This document shows, in pieces, positions 1 to 12,597 of a DNA stretch of 64,000 bases. Below the pieces are notes generated by a model, which was given only the letters and a program-made list of their open reading frames with translations, was not told the origin of the DNA and made no database searches. The stretch is from Lineus longissimus (lineage: Eukaryota; Nemertea; Pilidiophora; Heteronemertea; Lineidae), in NCBI RefSeq assembly GCF_910592395.1, contig NC_088316.1, positions 4,896,001 to 4,960,000 on the forward strand, given 5' to 3'. Position numbers and translations under genes: made by a program. The stretch's first letter is position 1; every line of letters begins with the position of its first letter.

Positions 1-2229
1 GTTTGTTGCTTTGTATAGGCAAGTGTTTGCGATGAATTTTATGGAATGAGACTAAAACATAGGATACAATCCCCTTGGTGTTTATTTCTGACTGTACCTT
101 GGCCTATGGCGTAGTTTACGCATTCAATCCTGCCTGTCTAATCAATAAATTTCGAACGATTCAAATGGAGGTCAAATCTCAGTGGAGTATGATAAATGGT
201 TTTAAATGTGTGAGTCTACGCACTGTCAACACCAGATGGTGATTAGTTGTATAGTTGTCAGAACCTATACTCCCCCAATCAATATCCTTATTGGATCTGG
301 GTGAGTTGTTTCGTGTAAGGTGTCTGGCAGAGTAGTTGAGTAAGTGCTCCAGATTGACTTCAAATTGTACAACGAACGTTATTTTTGTCAATTATTTTCC
401 ATGCAGTCATGCTTCAACCAAAGGTTAATGAGAATCGTTCAATTAAAGTTTTCTCCCGGTTATTTTTTTCATTATCGAGAGAGTAGGCTAAAATTACACA
501 GCAAAATTAATAATCACAAAAGTATACTTGTTGACGTAAAATACTGACAGAAATTGTTGATTTTTCGCGAATCTCGAAGAGGAATAGGTGCACCGTATTC
601 CATGTCATCTCTCTGCAAAGGAGAAACGACGAGTGGATTTTCGGCACGGTTGCGTCCATTATTCATAAACCTCACTCGAAACAAAACCATTTGTAGAAAC
701 CAGTATTTCGTGATAAATTCTGTTCCAGTTTGTCTTGATCAATTATGGGCCGGAAGGAGAACCCAGTCTGATGAGAATAGGCGAGGACATTCTTGATTGC
801 CACAGGGAGAATTGGCTTGATCAATGGTGATTGCTACCTTGGCGCTGTACGGCAACGTCAAAACAGAAGAAGCCGAGGAAACAGGGGACCGGGCTGACGT
901 CATGTCATTGAAGACGTTTTTGTTAAATTTTGCTCGTAACAGGCCCTTTGGCGAGATAGATTCATACGTGAATGGTCTAATGTAGCTCCGTATGTGACCA
1001 TGACCAACCATGGCCATCTGCTTTCTGTGGCGAGGAATCATTAAATCCAATGTTCGTGTGAGGTATCGGGTGATGTGCATCTTCTATTAGAACTGCCCAA
1101 TCGGGATAATCTGAGAATTATATCAGATATACCCATTGGGTGCAACTGCGAACTGTGACCGATCACCATCACCACCAACACCTTGAAACCTCTAGCACGA
1201 ACATTGGTTATGCCACGTCTGAGAAATTGGGGTCCCGAGTTCGATTTTCGGTCGGTCCCGCTATGCTCATGTGAAAGAGAGTGACTCTCTTCGACAGCGT
1301 AGGTTTCCTCCGGGATCTCCAGTTTTCTCCTACTTACAATATAATCACCCAATACTGTTTATAGACTGAGCTACTAATGTCCTTGTTGACCCTCAGCTCT
1401 CAACTCAATATTTTATTTTATCTGTTAAAGAATCCCATGCTCTTTACAGGAATAACATGTTGAAATATCAGACAGTGTATAGCAAATAATATTCGCCACT
1501 CGATCAAACAATTATTGTCGAGTAGATAAGGCAAACAATCTCACTAGAAACCACTTTTCTACAATAATCTCTCAAATATTGTATAATTAGATCTTAATCT
1601 ACATGTAAATATCTTATCGGGGTTTTCTACCAAGATCGGCCTTTCGGGCCAGATTTTCTTTCGACTCGGGCAAAGGTCAGGTAAAATCAACTTAAAGGCG
1701 TACGCCATCCTCAAAGAGAGCTTAATCAAGTGTTGCTGGAAGAGATGACGCAATTTATACATTTTTATCACAATATCATTTCTTCGGATTACTGTAAAAT
1801 TAATGAGCACGTGTCAAACATGTCAAAGTGATTGAATAAACTCATTTGACTCATAAATAAAACAGGATTAACTTCAGGATGAGTGTATCATAATGCCTTT
1901 TTTACTCTCATTATAGATCTAAGACTTTATTCAAAGGTTAAAGTTTACGATTTAGGTAATACCTTTGATGAAGCCGGGCGCGGGATCTATTGTTCGCCAG
2001 GTGCTTTCATCAAGTTTGTTTGTTTGCTTTTGCTGGTTTAGGCCTATCCGCTAACCCAAGAAAACCTGTTTTGGAGGGATCGATGTTATCAAAATTTGCT
2101 TCGATAACTATTTGGTAAGACAGTAAAACAATGTGAATTTAGGTCTGAAGTTTTTTTAAACTAAGGAAAGGGGCAAAATAGCGTAATCATGGCAAGTTTG
2201 TGCGGCAAATAGCATTACACCAGTAAGCC
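1..2229. other. Intergenic, no gene recognised
   Basis: Only short open frames with no recognisable domain, and no convincing exon flanked by splice sites. Around 1180-1335 there is a possible old SINE-like piece: a B-box-like stretch (GAGTTCGATTTT, near 1236) followed by a TTTCCTCCGGGATCTCC-type segment that resembles widely dispersed animal repeats. This last point is recollection of repeat style and not a match I could test. Confidence 0.6.
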
Positions 2230-3142
2230 ATAGACGAACCGGCGGGCAGAAAATGCATGCTGCATACCGTCTGCAGACTGGGGGTTTTCTCATGAGTCAA
2301 TAGAATCTAAGGTTTGGAATTAGGGGACCATATCAGTAGTTGCTTTGCGCCAATTTTTTTCAAAGTTTGTTTTCTTATATTTGAATTACCTGTGAATCAT
2401 CTTGCGGGAAGATTTTTTTGGGTGTGCATGACAGATGACGTACTTAATCCAGAACATGTATATTGTATCGGCCTGTTGTGCCTCGTGCGCCTGGTTGATT
2501 GGCCGGCAAGGTTGGGTTCGTTTCAAAGGCAGCATTTCATGATAAAAAGTGCTGAATGACATGGGTAAATATAATTAAAGATAACAGAATGAAGAAACCC
2601 AGGGAACAGAAAACCATTGTATATCAAACACCCACCTTGACAGTTCTCCTCTGTCTCTTGATGTTAAGTGAAAATACCGGCCTCTTTGACATTCTAAACA
2701 GGTGTTGTTAGGCCAAATAAAAAATGTTTTCAGGCAAATGTTTATTACTACAGTCCTGGTCACAAGATACACCCTAGCTGATTAGCATCATGTAGGCCCT
2801 ACGTGCTAAATCCGTGCGAGTCACACATACATGTAGCGTGCCAGTGGATACACCCCAACTCGTGGTGTATCGCAAAGCCTGTTTGCACAACGGCCTAGAT
2901 AATCTTTGTTCTACCGTTTGGCATTTACCTGAAATGGCCTCTTATTTTTTAGTGTGAAAATCACATGGCAACTGTTGAGATGGTCCCCTAATTCCAGATC
3001 TTAATTTTAATACAGAAGTTGGCTGAAAGCAACTGCTGATATGGTCCCCTAATTCCAGACCTTAGATTCTATTGACTCATGAGAAAACCCCCAGTCTGCA
3101 GACGGTATGCAGCATGCATTTTCTGCCCGCCGATAGACGAAC
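2230..3142. mobile_element. Mutator-like (MULE) non-autonomous DNA transposon with 10-bp TSD
   Basis: The element proper is 2240-3132 (893 bp). Both ends begin CGGCGGGCAGAAAATGCATG and form terminal inverted repeats of about 107 bp (2240-2346 against 3026-3132). It is flanked by a perfect 10-bp direct repeat, ATAGACGAAC, at 2230-2239 and 3133-3142. Long inverted repeats with a 9-11 bp target duplication are the hallmark of Mutator-like elements. Inside, the inner part of the right repeat is partly duplicated (about 2968-3018 resembles 3030-3065). The interior has no transposase I can recognise, so it would depend on a partner element for movement. The clean target duplication suggests a fairly recent insertion. 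Confidence 0.85.
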
Positions 3143-5572
3143 ATAATGTTCGTGTATTCCCGTCTCTGAAAGTGTCGGCGCCTTCACAGACGGCATCCTT
3201 TGTGACACGGCACATAACATATAGTTGATGCGACTTATCACGATTTGAGTGTGATGTACTCGAGATCTTTTATTTTTTCGCTGATATGTCCGTTATTATT
3301 TATTGCACGGCCATAAAAGTCGCACAGACGTGATCTACGTGACATTGCGGAACGACATCGCCGGTCACTCGATGAAATACAAGCATTTTATATCCGTTTT
3401 AAGTCTCAGGGGGGCAATACAATGTAACGGTGGTATACTTAACCGAAATTTGGGCACGTGGAGGTTTTTTATTGCAGCAGTTAATAGTTTATCATATTCA
3501 GATTTTCAGTTGACTCAAATTGTTGCTGCAATGAATTTTGTCTAAAGTGGTAGTTGATATGTCACTTAATCCACTTTACTCGATGAAATAGCACACTCGA
3601 TATCGGATGAGATCAACTTTGTACAGTCTATCAAATTATCTCGGAAAGAGTATGCGAACAAAATGGGGGTGCACCATGTTTACAATTACAGCTCTCGAGA
3701 AAGGAATCAAGCGGTTATAGGTAAGCACATATGCATTGCATCAAATATAGATTAGAAAAGAACGTTTCAAATAGCCAGTTTTCAGAAAGATATTGTAAGT
3801 GTTTATTTTAAATATAAGGGTCTCAGTAGATTTGTCCTAATATATACCGTTGAACTTGGATTGCATTTCGGATCCGTGAAATAATCAATATTCCCCGCAA
3901 ACAAGCAAATACGCTGTGTTGGTTGTGCTGGTTGAAAACGAAATTGTAATGACTGTGTGTCCATCCCTTTACCCGCTGTATCCAATTGAGGAGAAAAAAA
4001 GAAACATCATACATTTTCTTTCCTTTTCCATTTACAAACGGCAAAATATGATCACTAAATTTTATATGGAAGATGATATGTACACAGCATGGTGTATGCA
4101 ACAGAAAAATTATTGTTTTATGTTCACAGCGTTTTATATTAATATTCGATTAGGCTCATTATGAAGCCCCGCCTCCGATGTGGAATTTTCCCATCATTTT
4201 TTAAGACTCTCTTGTTTGTCGATGGTTCTAGAGTGCCGTATTACAAAGGTAGCGTTGTGTTGCTCCTGATACCGAAAGAGAGCTGTTTGGGAGGTGGGAA
4301 AGGATGAGAATTGGCCCCAACTTGAAGGGAAGCGGGGAGTTTTTCCACCGCCAGCGCCACCACCACCGCCATTTTTTCTCCAGCTGACGTCATTGATGAC
4401 GCGGTTATGTTAATTCGCCTCTGCTGTGCATGCAACCAACTTGTTACTGCGTACACAACAGTTTGCTGTGAACATAGCCACTTCAATTTTATTTCATATA
4501 AAAGTTAGTGATGTGAAGTAGCTGAGTTGTCATTGGCAGTATATCCAATTGTTCGACTACCTGATATCGATGTCGAACAATGGAATGAGCGTTCGTGTTG
4601 GCGTTTTGGGGGCTTTGCGAAAACTCCTTATTCATACAACCGCGCACTTCTCCGATGAAACAGGCTGATTAAAAATAAATATTTTGTTTTTTGCTGAGTT
4701 CTGTAGAAGCCCAGAAGCGCATGTTCTGCACTACACTTGACCATTTCAGGCCAGTTGGAAGCACTGGCCAATCCGCGAAACCACCGCCTCGGATCACAAG
4801 TCGGAATTTCTTCCACACTGCGCCTATTTTGGGCTATCCCGACGTCCTGAAAGTAGACCACCCCTCACCCACAAAAGGTCTGATATTTTTCGGACCATTG
4901 TCTTCAGTAAATCGTCGTCTTTTTTCTGCATTCACCCTATCTGCATGCCCTATCTGTACTTTATCTTGTAGGTGTGTGGGGGAGCCCGCCTATACTTTAT
5001 CTTCCAGGCATGATGAGGAAGTGGCCTGTCCTTTCGATGTCTTTACTGTCTCCCCACAGTTTTTCCTCAACATTGGACGCGTCTGCGTGTCAGAGGTGCT
5101 GTCTGATATACCGGGGCAGGAATCAATCACGATAACACAATACATTATTTGTAAATATCATATGTACAACAGATCAAGCTAATCATTTACTAACTCTTCT
5201 CTCGTTTTAGAACTGATCATATACCAGACGAAGGATTTCACCCGCGACGGAAAAACGGCGCAAGGTAATGGAAATAAAGAAGAATGCAAAGATAGTGTAT
5301 AATGCTCAACGCTTGTAATAGCGTAATCAAATCCTTCACACCCTTTGAGAAGTTAAAGATATTGGTCCAACTTTTACTATTTACCCGCGAGCATGTTTAC
5401 TTGCACGGTGGGAAGCTATTATATCCATAACTCTTCCTTCTCTAATGCCGCCCTTGGGCACTTTTCGCTGCAGCTGCCTGGATTTCTTAATCGATGTCAT
5501 GGGAAACACGCTTCTGCACTGCATTTGTTCACGTTGGTGCTTGTCATTCTCATCGATATTGGATAGGCTGCG
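3143..5572. other. Intergenic, no gene recognised
   Basis: The longest open stretch (4691-5182, plus strand, 163 codons) has no recognisable domain and no supported start or splice context. A 10-bp-arm hairpin (ATTGTTCGAC and its complement) lies near 4549-4582. Nothing else is supported. Confidence 0.55.
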
Positions 5573-5764
5573 GGATTGTTCTCTAATTCTGCTTGCTTTC
5601 CTGCGTGCAGCCTAATTTCGATAGGCTGTGGGATTGTTTTCGACTCTAAGTTCTCTAATTCTGCTTGTTTTCCTGCGTGCAGCCTAATTTCGATAGGCTG
5701 TGGGATTGTTTTCGACTCTAAATTCTCTAATTCTGCTTGCTTTTCTGCGTGCAGCCTGATTTCG
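5573..5764. repeat. 72-bp minisatellite, about 2.7 copies
   Basis: Units are 5573-5620 (48 bp, lacking the central 24 bp), 5621-5692 (72 bp) and 5693-5764 (72 bp), each starting ATAGGCTG and ending CCTRATTTCG, with only a few substitutions between copies. Because 72 is a multiple of three, the array stays open as a 24-residue repeat on the plus strand. I read this as a by-product of the period and not as a gene. Confidence 0.9.
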
Positions 5765-7867
5765 AAACAGATCGGATCAGACGGAATCTTTAAAAGACCT
5801 CTAAATTTCCGCGGGAGAATTATTTTCGCGTATTTCGCGAATAACCGAGATACGTGAAAATAAAAATTGCAAAGCGGATCTACCCAGCCTCGTCAGTCAC
5901 AAGGCAGTGTGAGCTTTTGTAACTTAGGATTGATTTTTTTTACTTATTAGTTCCTGCATACGAGGAAAACGGTTTATTATCATGCGTTCGATCGACAAGT
6001 GGAAGAAGCTTGGTAAATTGTGCTGGAGAAAAAACACTAAATATCCATTAAGAGACGATTAGTAGTAATCAAATATGGCATTCTTATTTGAATTATCTCA
6101 CTCCACGGGTATTTTGTTGAGATAAAGCTAATGTTTTCATTGATTGTTTTAAGTTAAAAGTTAATTTGGATCTTCTTTTTCAGCTTGTAAACATTCTGGA
6201 AGGAATACCGAACTGACGGGTGATTTCTTCTGGTGACGTAAAGCTTTGATTCAGAAAAAAAAGGCGAAACAGGTGTCGCAGTCAGATCATTCTAAAAGCT
6301 CGCGCTTGCACTTAAGCATAATCGTTTACTGGGGTTTCGCTTTGTAAGCAGCGTGAGTCGAGTCCTGAAGTTACATTAATTTACTTGGAATTATTGGAAC
6401 TGTGTGTTTATTGAAACAAGTGCAAACGGAGTTAGTTGCAGTGATGTCTTCAACATAGCTGCGCTGGAATCCTGCAAAATTGACACTGTCGCCTTTATTC
6501 TGTTTATACTCTTCAGGCGGCTTAACCCTAATCTCCAAGGGGGTTGATTGTGATTGTGATGACGAGATTACGCCATGCTTCATCAGCGAGTAGGAGCTTA
6601 ACACATCTCCAGTAGATCTTCTTAAAGGAGGGCTTAGGGTTAGTTGTCGTTTACTCCCATGCGAATTGCAACAAAAACTTCGGGCAAAGATCCTTCTGAA
6701 GAATCATTGATATCTCAGCCTTTGTGTTATAAATATCATTACTCGATCGAGAGTCAGATATAATTTTACCTATCCCAAGGTTGCATTTGGTCACTTTCCA
6801 TCGTTTCGATCATTTAACCCGAAGGAGTTTCGTTATTTTTAGGCTTGAGAGGATTATGTAATCGAACCTGCTTATACTGTACAAACCAGTGACTTCGTCG
6901 AATCGATTGAGCCAATATGAGGCCACGGCTTAGCATTCAACTGCTTAAACATTTAGAGCCAAACGTATATCAAAAGATCTGACGAAAAGTTGGCTGGCTC
7001 AGTTTTGTCCAAAAGGAAAAGGCGGTAATTTCACATAATTTTTTCTAACCCAGAGGAGCGGATTATTTCGTAAATTGTGTGGATGACGACGTTCAACATG
7101 TTTCAATACCGACCATGCAGTGTCTTTGTCGAAATGATAGATCAAACGAAAGGAACGCCTGTGACGATAGCTTAAAATGTACTAATAACGTGACCAAATT
7201 AGATGACTTTTGGCGCCAGGATGGGTTATAAAAAGCCGTAGAAGGCACGAACGATACTCCAACTATACCCAACGGAATATGACGACTCGAAGTGTGGATT
7301 ACGACATCGGGTGTTCAATAGAGCATACTTGTAGGTTCGACTTGGGAGATCGTGACCATTCTAACTAACCCTTTTTGTAACTTTTGGGTACAAACGGGGT
7401 AATTTGACTCTTGAAACCGGGCTACGAAAATCAAGGTATAGTGTACATAAATCGTCATCGAATATTGAAAGCGCTTTTTATCACTATCATATTAACAATA
7501 AAATGCTTGATATTATTGTTATTAATGTTGATTCAGCTTCGAGCAAATCTTACCCAATATTAAACTAGGCCTTTACCTGGTGTGATCATGGCACTTATGT
7601 TTCCACTTTTGATTGGAATACAAAACAATAAAAAGAAACCTGCGCCTCGTTAAACAACAACACCTGGAATAGATATACTTCTTGACAAAACAATTAAATT
7701 AGATATTGCATACATTTTAGGAACTACGTTCGAAAAACATACATGTACGGAATCGAAATGAGAATGTTACATGTCCTTTTGTAGACACGGTGAATACCAA
7801 TTCATAACAAAGGACGTAATTATTGTGAGGATTTCACGTACGTTTAGAGTTGTGATAGAGAGACAAT
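5765..7867. other. Intergenic, no gene recognised
   Basis: AT-rich sequence with short open frames only. The last few hundred bases would be the upstream region of the candidate signal-peptide exon that follows, but I see no confident TATA box or other promoter element. Confidence 0.5.
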
Positions 7868-7922
7868 ATGAGACGCACGCGGATGTTTGCGATTCTTTCA
7901 TTTGGATTGGCTCTATTGACAG
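7868..7922 (+). CDS. Candidate first coding exon with signal peptide
   Basis: An ATG at 7868 in a reasonable context (A at -3) opens 18 codons plus one base, ending exactly at a canonical donor ACAG|GTAAGT. The peptide MRRTRMFAILSFGLALLTG has a basic N-terminus and a hydrophobic core of about a dozen residues, as in a secretory signal peptide. The exon ends in phase 1, the usual phase after signal-peptide exons of secreted or membrane proteins. I could not find a downstream exon with a matching phase-1 acceptor and recognisable domain in the window, so the gene may be broken, may have a long first intron, or this may be chance. The opposite strand is also open here but shows nothing recognisable. 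Product unknown. Confidence 0.3.
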
Positions 7923-8214
7923 GTAAGTTTTGCTTTTCTTAATAGTTCGCACTATAGTTTGTAGTCTTAATTATTTACTCATTCCGTTTGTCACAAAATA
8001 TTGGAAATTTGAACTAGTGTGAATACACGCTGAAAATAAATCTTGACAAATCTTCACTGTACATCGTACGGACTGGTATGCAAATACTATAGATACAAAT
8101 TTTCGACGAATTTGCCTGCATGATACTAGTAACTGCAGAGCAGCAATCTTTATTTCTATTCATCTAAGCCACAATAAAGTACATCAAACAAGCAAGGCGT
8201 ATGCCTTTAAGTTT

Positions 8215-8605
8215 CACTTCTCGGTTGTGTAAAGGAATGGACGGCTTTTTATTGCAGTATATTACTTTGTTCTTCCTCTGGTTCATCAGAATACTATTTT
8301 TCTGAACGTGTTTGATGATTTTCCAATTTTCCAAGATAGTAGAAAACGCGTTATTCATTTTTTTAGTACGCACAAGTCCTGGCGCGAAATGCCTTTCTCT
8401 CCACGTGAGTGCACGCCAAAATCCAAGTTCAAGTCACCCCGCTATTACGACGTAATGTTCTTTCCGTTATCCTCGCCGATTTTGAATTTTTCCTTCTTTT
8501 GTGCAATTTGTTGATGGAAACAACTTATGTAGAATAGGAGGTGACTGGGCAGCTAGCTGGGTAATATTGCCCTTAATAATACCAATGGTCCTTTAAAATA
8601 GGTTT
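8215..8605 (+). repeat. Dispersed repeat family copy (family R)
   Basis: This stretch (AAGGAATGGACGGCTTTT, then CTATTTTTCTGAACGTGTTT, a TAGTAGAAAACGCGTTATT block, a GAGTGCACGCC block, and GGTGACTGGGCAG near the end) recurs at about 31383-31620, 39125-39680, 50405-50470 (inverted) and 59095-59240. Copy 39125-39680 is about as complete as this one. No terminal inverted repeat or coding sequence is evident, so the class is unknown. Confidence 0.7.
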
Positions 8606-9280
8606 TGTCGCTGACGTTACGTTACGTTGGCGTCATAAGCTTAATAGACTTAAGTTTAAGCAGTGGTTTGTTAATTAGATTCGAGCATCTCACATAAACT
8701 GCAACCTGCATATTGTGAATCATCCACCGACCACATGTAAGTTGATACAAATAAAGCGCTCTTGCGTAAACCCGCAAATAATAAGATACATTTACTCATT
8801 TATTTATTGCATATACATTAATCGATATCTGCGGCGAGTCATATGGCTGTACTTAGCTCGAGTACCAATAATCATGATTATAGTTGTTGACCTCCACAAG
8901 TACAAACATAACATAATGCTAGTTGCTCTTAACCATTCCCTCGTGCATGATATCAACATGATCAAAGCATGTTTAGCATTCATTTATAGGCTACATGTAC
9001 GATATCATCAATGTTACCGTTTCTTAACCTAAGGTGTGTATTCTACACATCATTAATCTTTTCTGAACAACTGCTTAGATGAAGCTTGCCTTTGATAAAC
9101 CAGGCGGGCTAGTTAGTTTCCCATCAGATCTCGAAGCGGTAACACGCGCGCAATCCAAGATTAAATAGGTTGTTTGGGTATACGGCAAGAAACTAATGTG
9201 AAAAGTAAATGGAATAAATTCGCAATAAGGAACGTTACATTTATAACACGTACATTCAAATATGCTGAAACACATTCCCC
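8606..9280. other. Intergenic, no gene recognised
   Basis: AT-rich DNA between the family R repeat and the first Kolobok-like element. No splice-flanked open frame or domain was recognised. Confidence 0.5.
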
Positions 9281-9704
9281 TTAAAGGCCATATATCAAGG
9301 TTTGAAAACATGCTTGATACTCATGAAATATGTTGAGGGTTAAAAAAACAAGATCCCAGACATTAAAAAAATTCTAATAATATAGTCATTATTTAGTTAT
9401 TTCAATTTTCAATTTTAAACTATTTGAATTTTGAACTATTAGAATTTGTGGTTAATCAATTTGCATGGCAGACCTGCCGATATAGCAAAGAAGACATTGA
9501 TAGACGGTTGCAGATGCATAACATGTATGATTTTTGAACAGACTAATGTTGCACAATATTGTTTCGCCTCGTCAGTGTTGTATCGCCAGTTATGTCATGA
9601 CGCTGAACTACTATTGAAAAGTGACTGTATTATGCACAATCATCTTGACGTGACGATATAATGCCGTGCAACGTTAGATAGGCCTAGATGTCAGATGACA
9701 ATAA

Positions 9705-9805
9705 TCTGTCATTGACAGTGGCTGTCACTGACACTGACACAATAATCTGTCACTGTCACACAATAATCTGTCACTGACACTGACCTGTGTCGCTGTCACC
9801 TTGCT
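9705..9805. repeat. CTGTCACTGACAC-type tandem repeat inside Kolobok-like copy 1
   Basis: The phrase AATAATCTGTCA(C/T)TG recurs three times, mixed with CACTGACACTGACA runs. It lies in the central part of the transposon that copy 2 lacks, so it may be element-specific or may have grown after insertion. Confidence 0.7.
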
Positions 9806-9882
9806 ATGGCTGGAACACAAGAAGACACTATGCGGTATCACAGGCCCCAATAGGGCCTACACATTATGAATAACAACCGACC

Positions 9883-10188
9883 TCAGCAGCCTCGGGCATT
9901 AAATGCAATTGACATGGTTGGAATAGCTGTTTTTAACAAGTGGCATTTAATATTCAGTTGGATGCAGATATCCGGCTTCATGTGATAATCCGTATCGATA
10001 AAGTGATCACTGCAAAGTTTGGCTGAAGGCCCAGGCTTCCAACACTCCAAACGTTTGCACTTCCGAATCCACAGCTTCCTCCTCTCTCGTTCAACTGGCT
10101 TTGGAAATTCATGAAAATGGGTCCCATCCGTCATTCGATTGTTCTTTGTGCTATCCTTGACACAATTCGGACCCACACAATACACCAT
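9883..10188 (-). CDS. THAP zinc-finger domain exon of a Kolobok-like transposon
   Basis: The minus-strand frame starts at an ATG (10186-10188) and encodes a typical C2CH THAP domain: MVYCVGPNC supplies the first two cysteines, followed by FHEFPKP, an R-R-K-L-W-I block, WKPGPSAKLCSDHF with the third cysteine and the histidine, and LLKTAIPT matching the AVPT-type box that closes THAP domains. THAP domains bind DNA and serve as the sequence-recognition end of P-type and Kolobok-type transposases and of host proteins derived from them. The frame stops soon after the AIPT box (101 residues), with no catalytic part. It is probably a leftover first exon of an element protein. Compared with the copy at 12.7-12.9 kb, this one is unbroken within the domain. 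Confidence 0.8.
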   Translation of the reverse strand: MVYCVGPNCVKDSTKNNRMTDGTHFHEFPKPVERERRKLWIRKCKRLECWKPGPSAKLCSDHFIDTDYHMKPDICIQLNIKCHLLKTAIPTMSIAFNARGC

Positions 10189-10493
10189 AGTGAATGAAAC
10201 ACATTACTTCCAGGTGTGCATAATTAATTAAGGCCCTCCTGCTTTTATGATTGCATGACATGTACAGATAACCTGATCTACATCACAACTTTTGCTGAAC
10301 CCGCCGCCTGGCTCTAACAAGCCAGTTGCTAGCCTGATTAGGCAATCAAGTTGTCAAACACATAATTGGCTATATCTTCAAAATGGATGGAGCTAATTGC
10401 ATTTGGTTTTCTGTATTGTATAAAGTGTAAGGTACACTTTTGAAATCGTCTTACAGCAGAAAATGGCAAAAAACCTTGATATATGGCCTTTAA

Positions 10494-12358
10494 CAATATA
10501 GATTAAAATACCCCGTCTAGACAGTTCATGGTTCATTAAAACGCGTCCATTCCTGCGTGTATTTTTATAATTCATCTTGTATCAAATTCTCAGTCACGAG
10601 AATGCTGACAATAGTGATATTCTCTCGTTCAGGAAATAAGATTGCGAAACAGTGTGATCCTTTGCATTTCTCGTCGGAAAGATTGAAAACAATGTCGTCT
10701 TTTAAATTGGGGTCCATTCACTGATGACAATGTCTCATTGTTTATCGGCCTTTGACATATTTGGTTGCACCGAGGTGATACCTCGTCGTAGAATCACATT
10801 TTATCCACAAAAATGCCGTTCTCTTCACAAAATGTTTGACATTAGATCATTTTGATGCAAGATTTATGTTTGAAGTCATACTCGTCAGCTGAAACAAAGG
10901 AATGCTCTTAAGGTACAAGTTCGAGCCAAACAAAGGAAAGTTGCTTAGCGTGCTGTTTGATAGGTAAGATGATAGCTTGCACTCTTGCACAAATTTTGAA
11001 ATTAGACTCCTGCTTTGAAACGAGAATATGTAAGCCTAATTAGACTCCTTACTCGGATGCATTTGAAAAAGAAGGGGTGCCACCTTGGGGATATGATTTA
11101 TATATAGCTGTCATCCTATCAAACCAGGTGTTGTAACTCTCAATCGTCCGGCTGGAACTTGTACCACACGAAAACCTCTTTTTTTTTAGCTACCAAGCAC
11201 GAATTCATCAAACATGAAATGTGCATCAATTAAAATTATGTCTTTAAAGCCATTTAAAAGTTCTGTTAAAGCTATGTTTCAAAACTGCACTATGAAGTAT
11301 CGCGGTTGTGTTCTAGAGTTCCATTGCATGTCCGATCGCATGGGAAATATTTTCTTCTGCCGCATCGTCTGGTATGGGCCTCTGGAGCACAAACATCCGG
11401 TCGATTCTGTGATTTTCTTTTGTTAGTAATGATTTCTTTGCGACTAAACACAATTTTGTCATTTTGGTCTCCATGTTTACGAAATACGTTTCTGAATGTA
11501 CTACAATGTACAGGTAGTATTTGTGTATTTGTGACATTTTCTGCTCAATACGGTAACTTCATTTCTTTACCATAGACGGGGGATGGATTATTCTTTTTGT
11601 GTGTTTATCTACTCATGGGCCATGTATAAATACGATGTAACCAGGGACAAAATATGGCTCATCCTGGTGCCCCTCCAGGCCGTGACTACAGATTCGGGCT
11701 CTGCTGAAGCAAACGTCATATGCCTGCACTCGTAATGCTTAAACTCTGTTTCACGCGAAGCTATAAGATCAGTAGACAACAAATCTAAATAGCGTTTCGC
11801 GATGCGTACAAAGCATTCATCAATGCACTACAATACTACGTGGCACGATTTCTGTTCTAAAATGTTGATATTCCAATGAACTCAAACCCAAGTATGGATT
11901 TCGTGTACATAAGCCTCCAATTAACAACTAATCACATGACATTTAACGCAGACAGTCTGTTTACACTGCCATGTCGAAAAAAGCTTTCACTAATGGGAGT
12001 CTGAGACAAGCTAAACTAAGATCATACATTACGCCTAAAATCCATTAGAAATAATTGTATTTGGAGTACGCCGTGAAAAAGATATAACCAAATTTTGCTG
12101 AGCTCAGTATTCTTATGTAGCATCGGTTCAACGCCAGTGATTTTTGACGACTCATTGCGGCATACCCCGGAATCTTGCTTTAGCCTGATTAATATCTGAT
12201 CTACTTACTAGATAGCAGGTCCAAATGTGTAGATCGGTCATGCCAGCCATTTTGGATCTGTGCAACAACACTGAGAATCGATTGGTCAACATGGTCAATA
12301 CGAGCTGTAACCAACTTTGGTGGGTATTGATCTCATATACCAGTCGGTTATAGAAACA
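10494..12358. other. Intergenic, no gene recognised
   Basis: Unique-looking sequence between the two Kolobok-like copies. The overlapping open frames at 11214-11575 have no recognisable domain or splice context. Confidence 0.5.
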
Positions 12359-12597
12359 TTAAAGGCCATATATCAAGGTTTGAAAACATGCTTGATACTC
12401 ATGAAATATGCTGAGGGTTAAAAAAACAAGATCCCAGACATTAAAAAAATTCTAATAATAAAGTCATTATTTAGTTATTTCAATTTTCAATTTTAAACTA
12501 TTTGAATTTCCCACCACACACAACTTTAGATTAGTTCCACATGTGGCCGCTAGGGATTTTTTGATGACGTAGATCAGGTCAGTCAGAACAAAGCAAG

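Larger units (their letters stand above)
9281..10493. mobile_element. Kolobok-like DNA transposon, copy 1, TTAA target duplication
   Basis: The element is 9285-10489 (1,205 bp). Its ends are inverted repeats beginning AGGCCATATATCAAGGTTT, and TTAA is duplicated at 9281-9284 and 10490-10493. It shares its first about 160 bp and last about 600 bp with copy 2 (12363-13235) but has a different centre. It carries a minus-strand THAP-domain exon (9883-10188). TTAA target duplication together with a THAP domain is known for the Kolobok superfamily; piggyBac also uses TTAA but does not typically carry THAP. No DDE transposase core is visible, so this is an internally deleted, non-autonomous copy. Confidence 0.8.

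Noticed and set aside
4691-5182. 163-codon plus-strand frame
   Set aside because: No domain, no supported start or splice sites, and an overlapping open frame on the other strand; consistent with chance.
5573-5764. Gene for a 24-residue repeat protein
   Set aside because: The frame is open only because the DNA period is 72 bp; there is no signal, start context or composition supporting translation.
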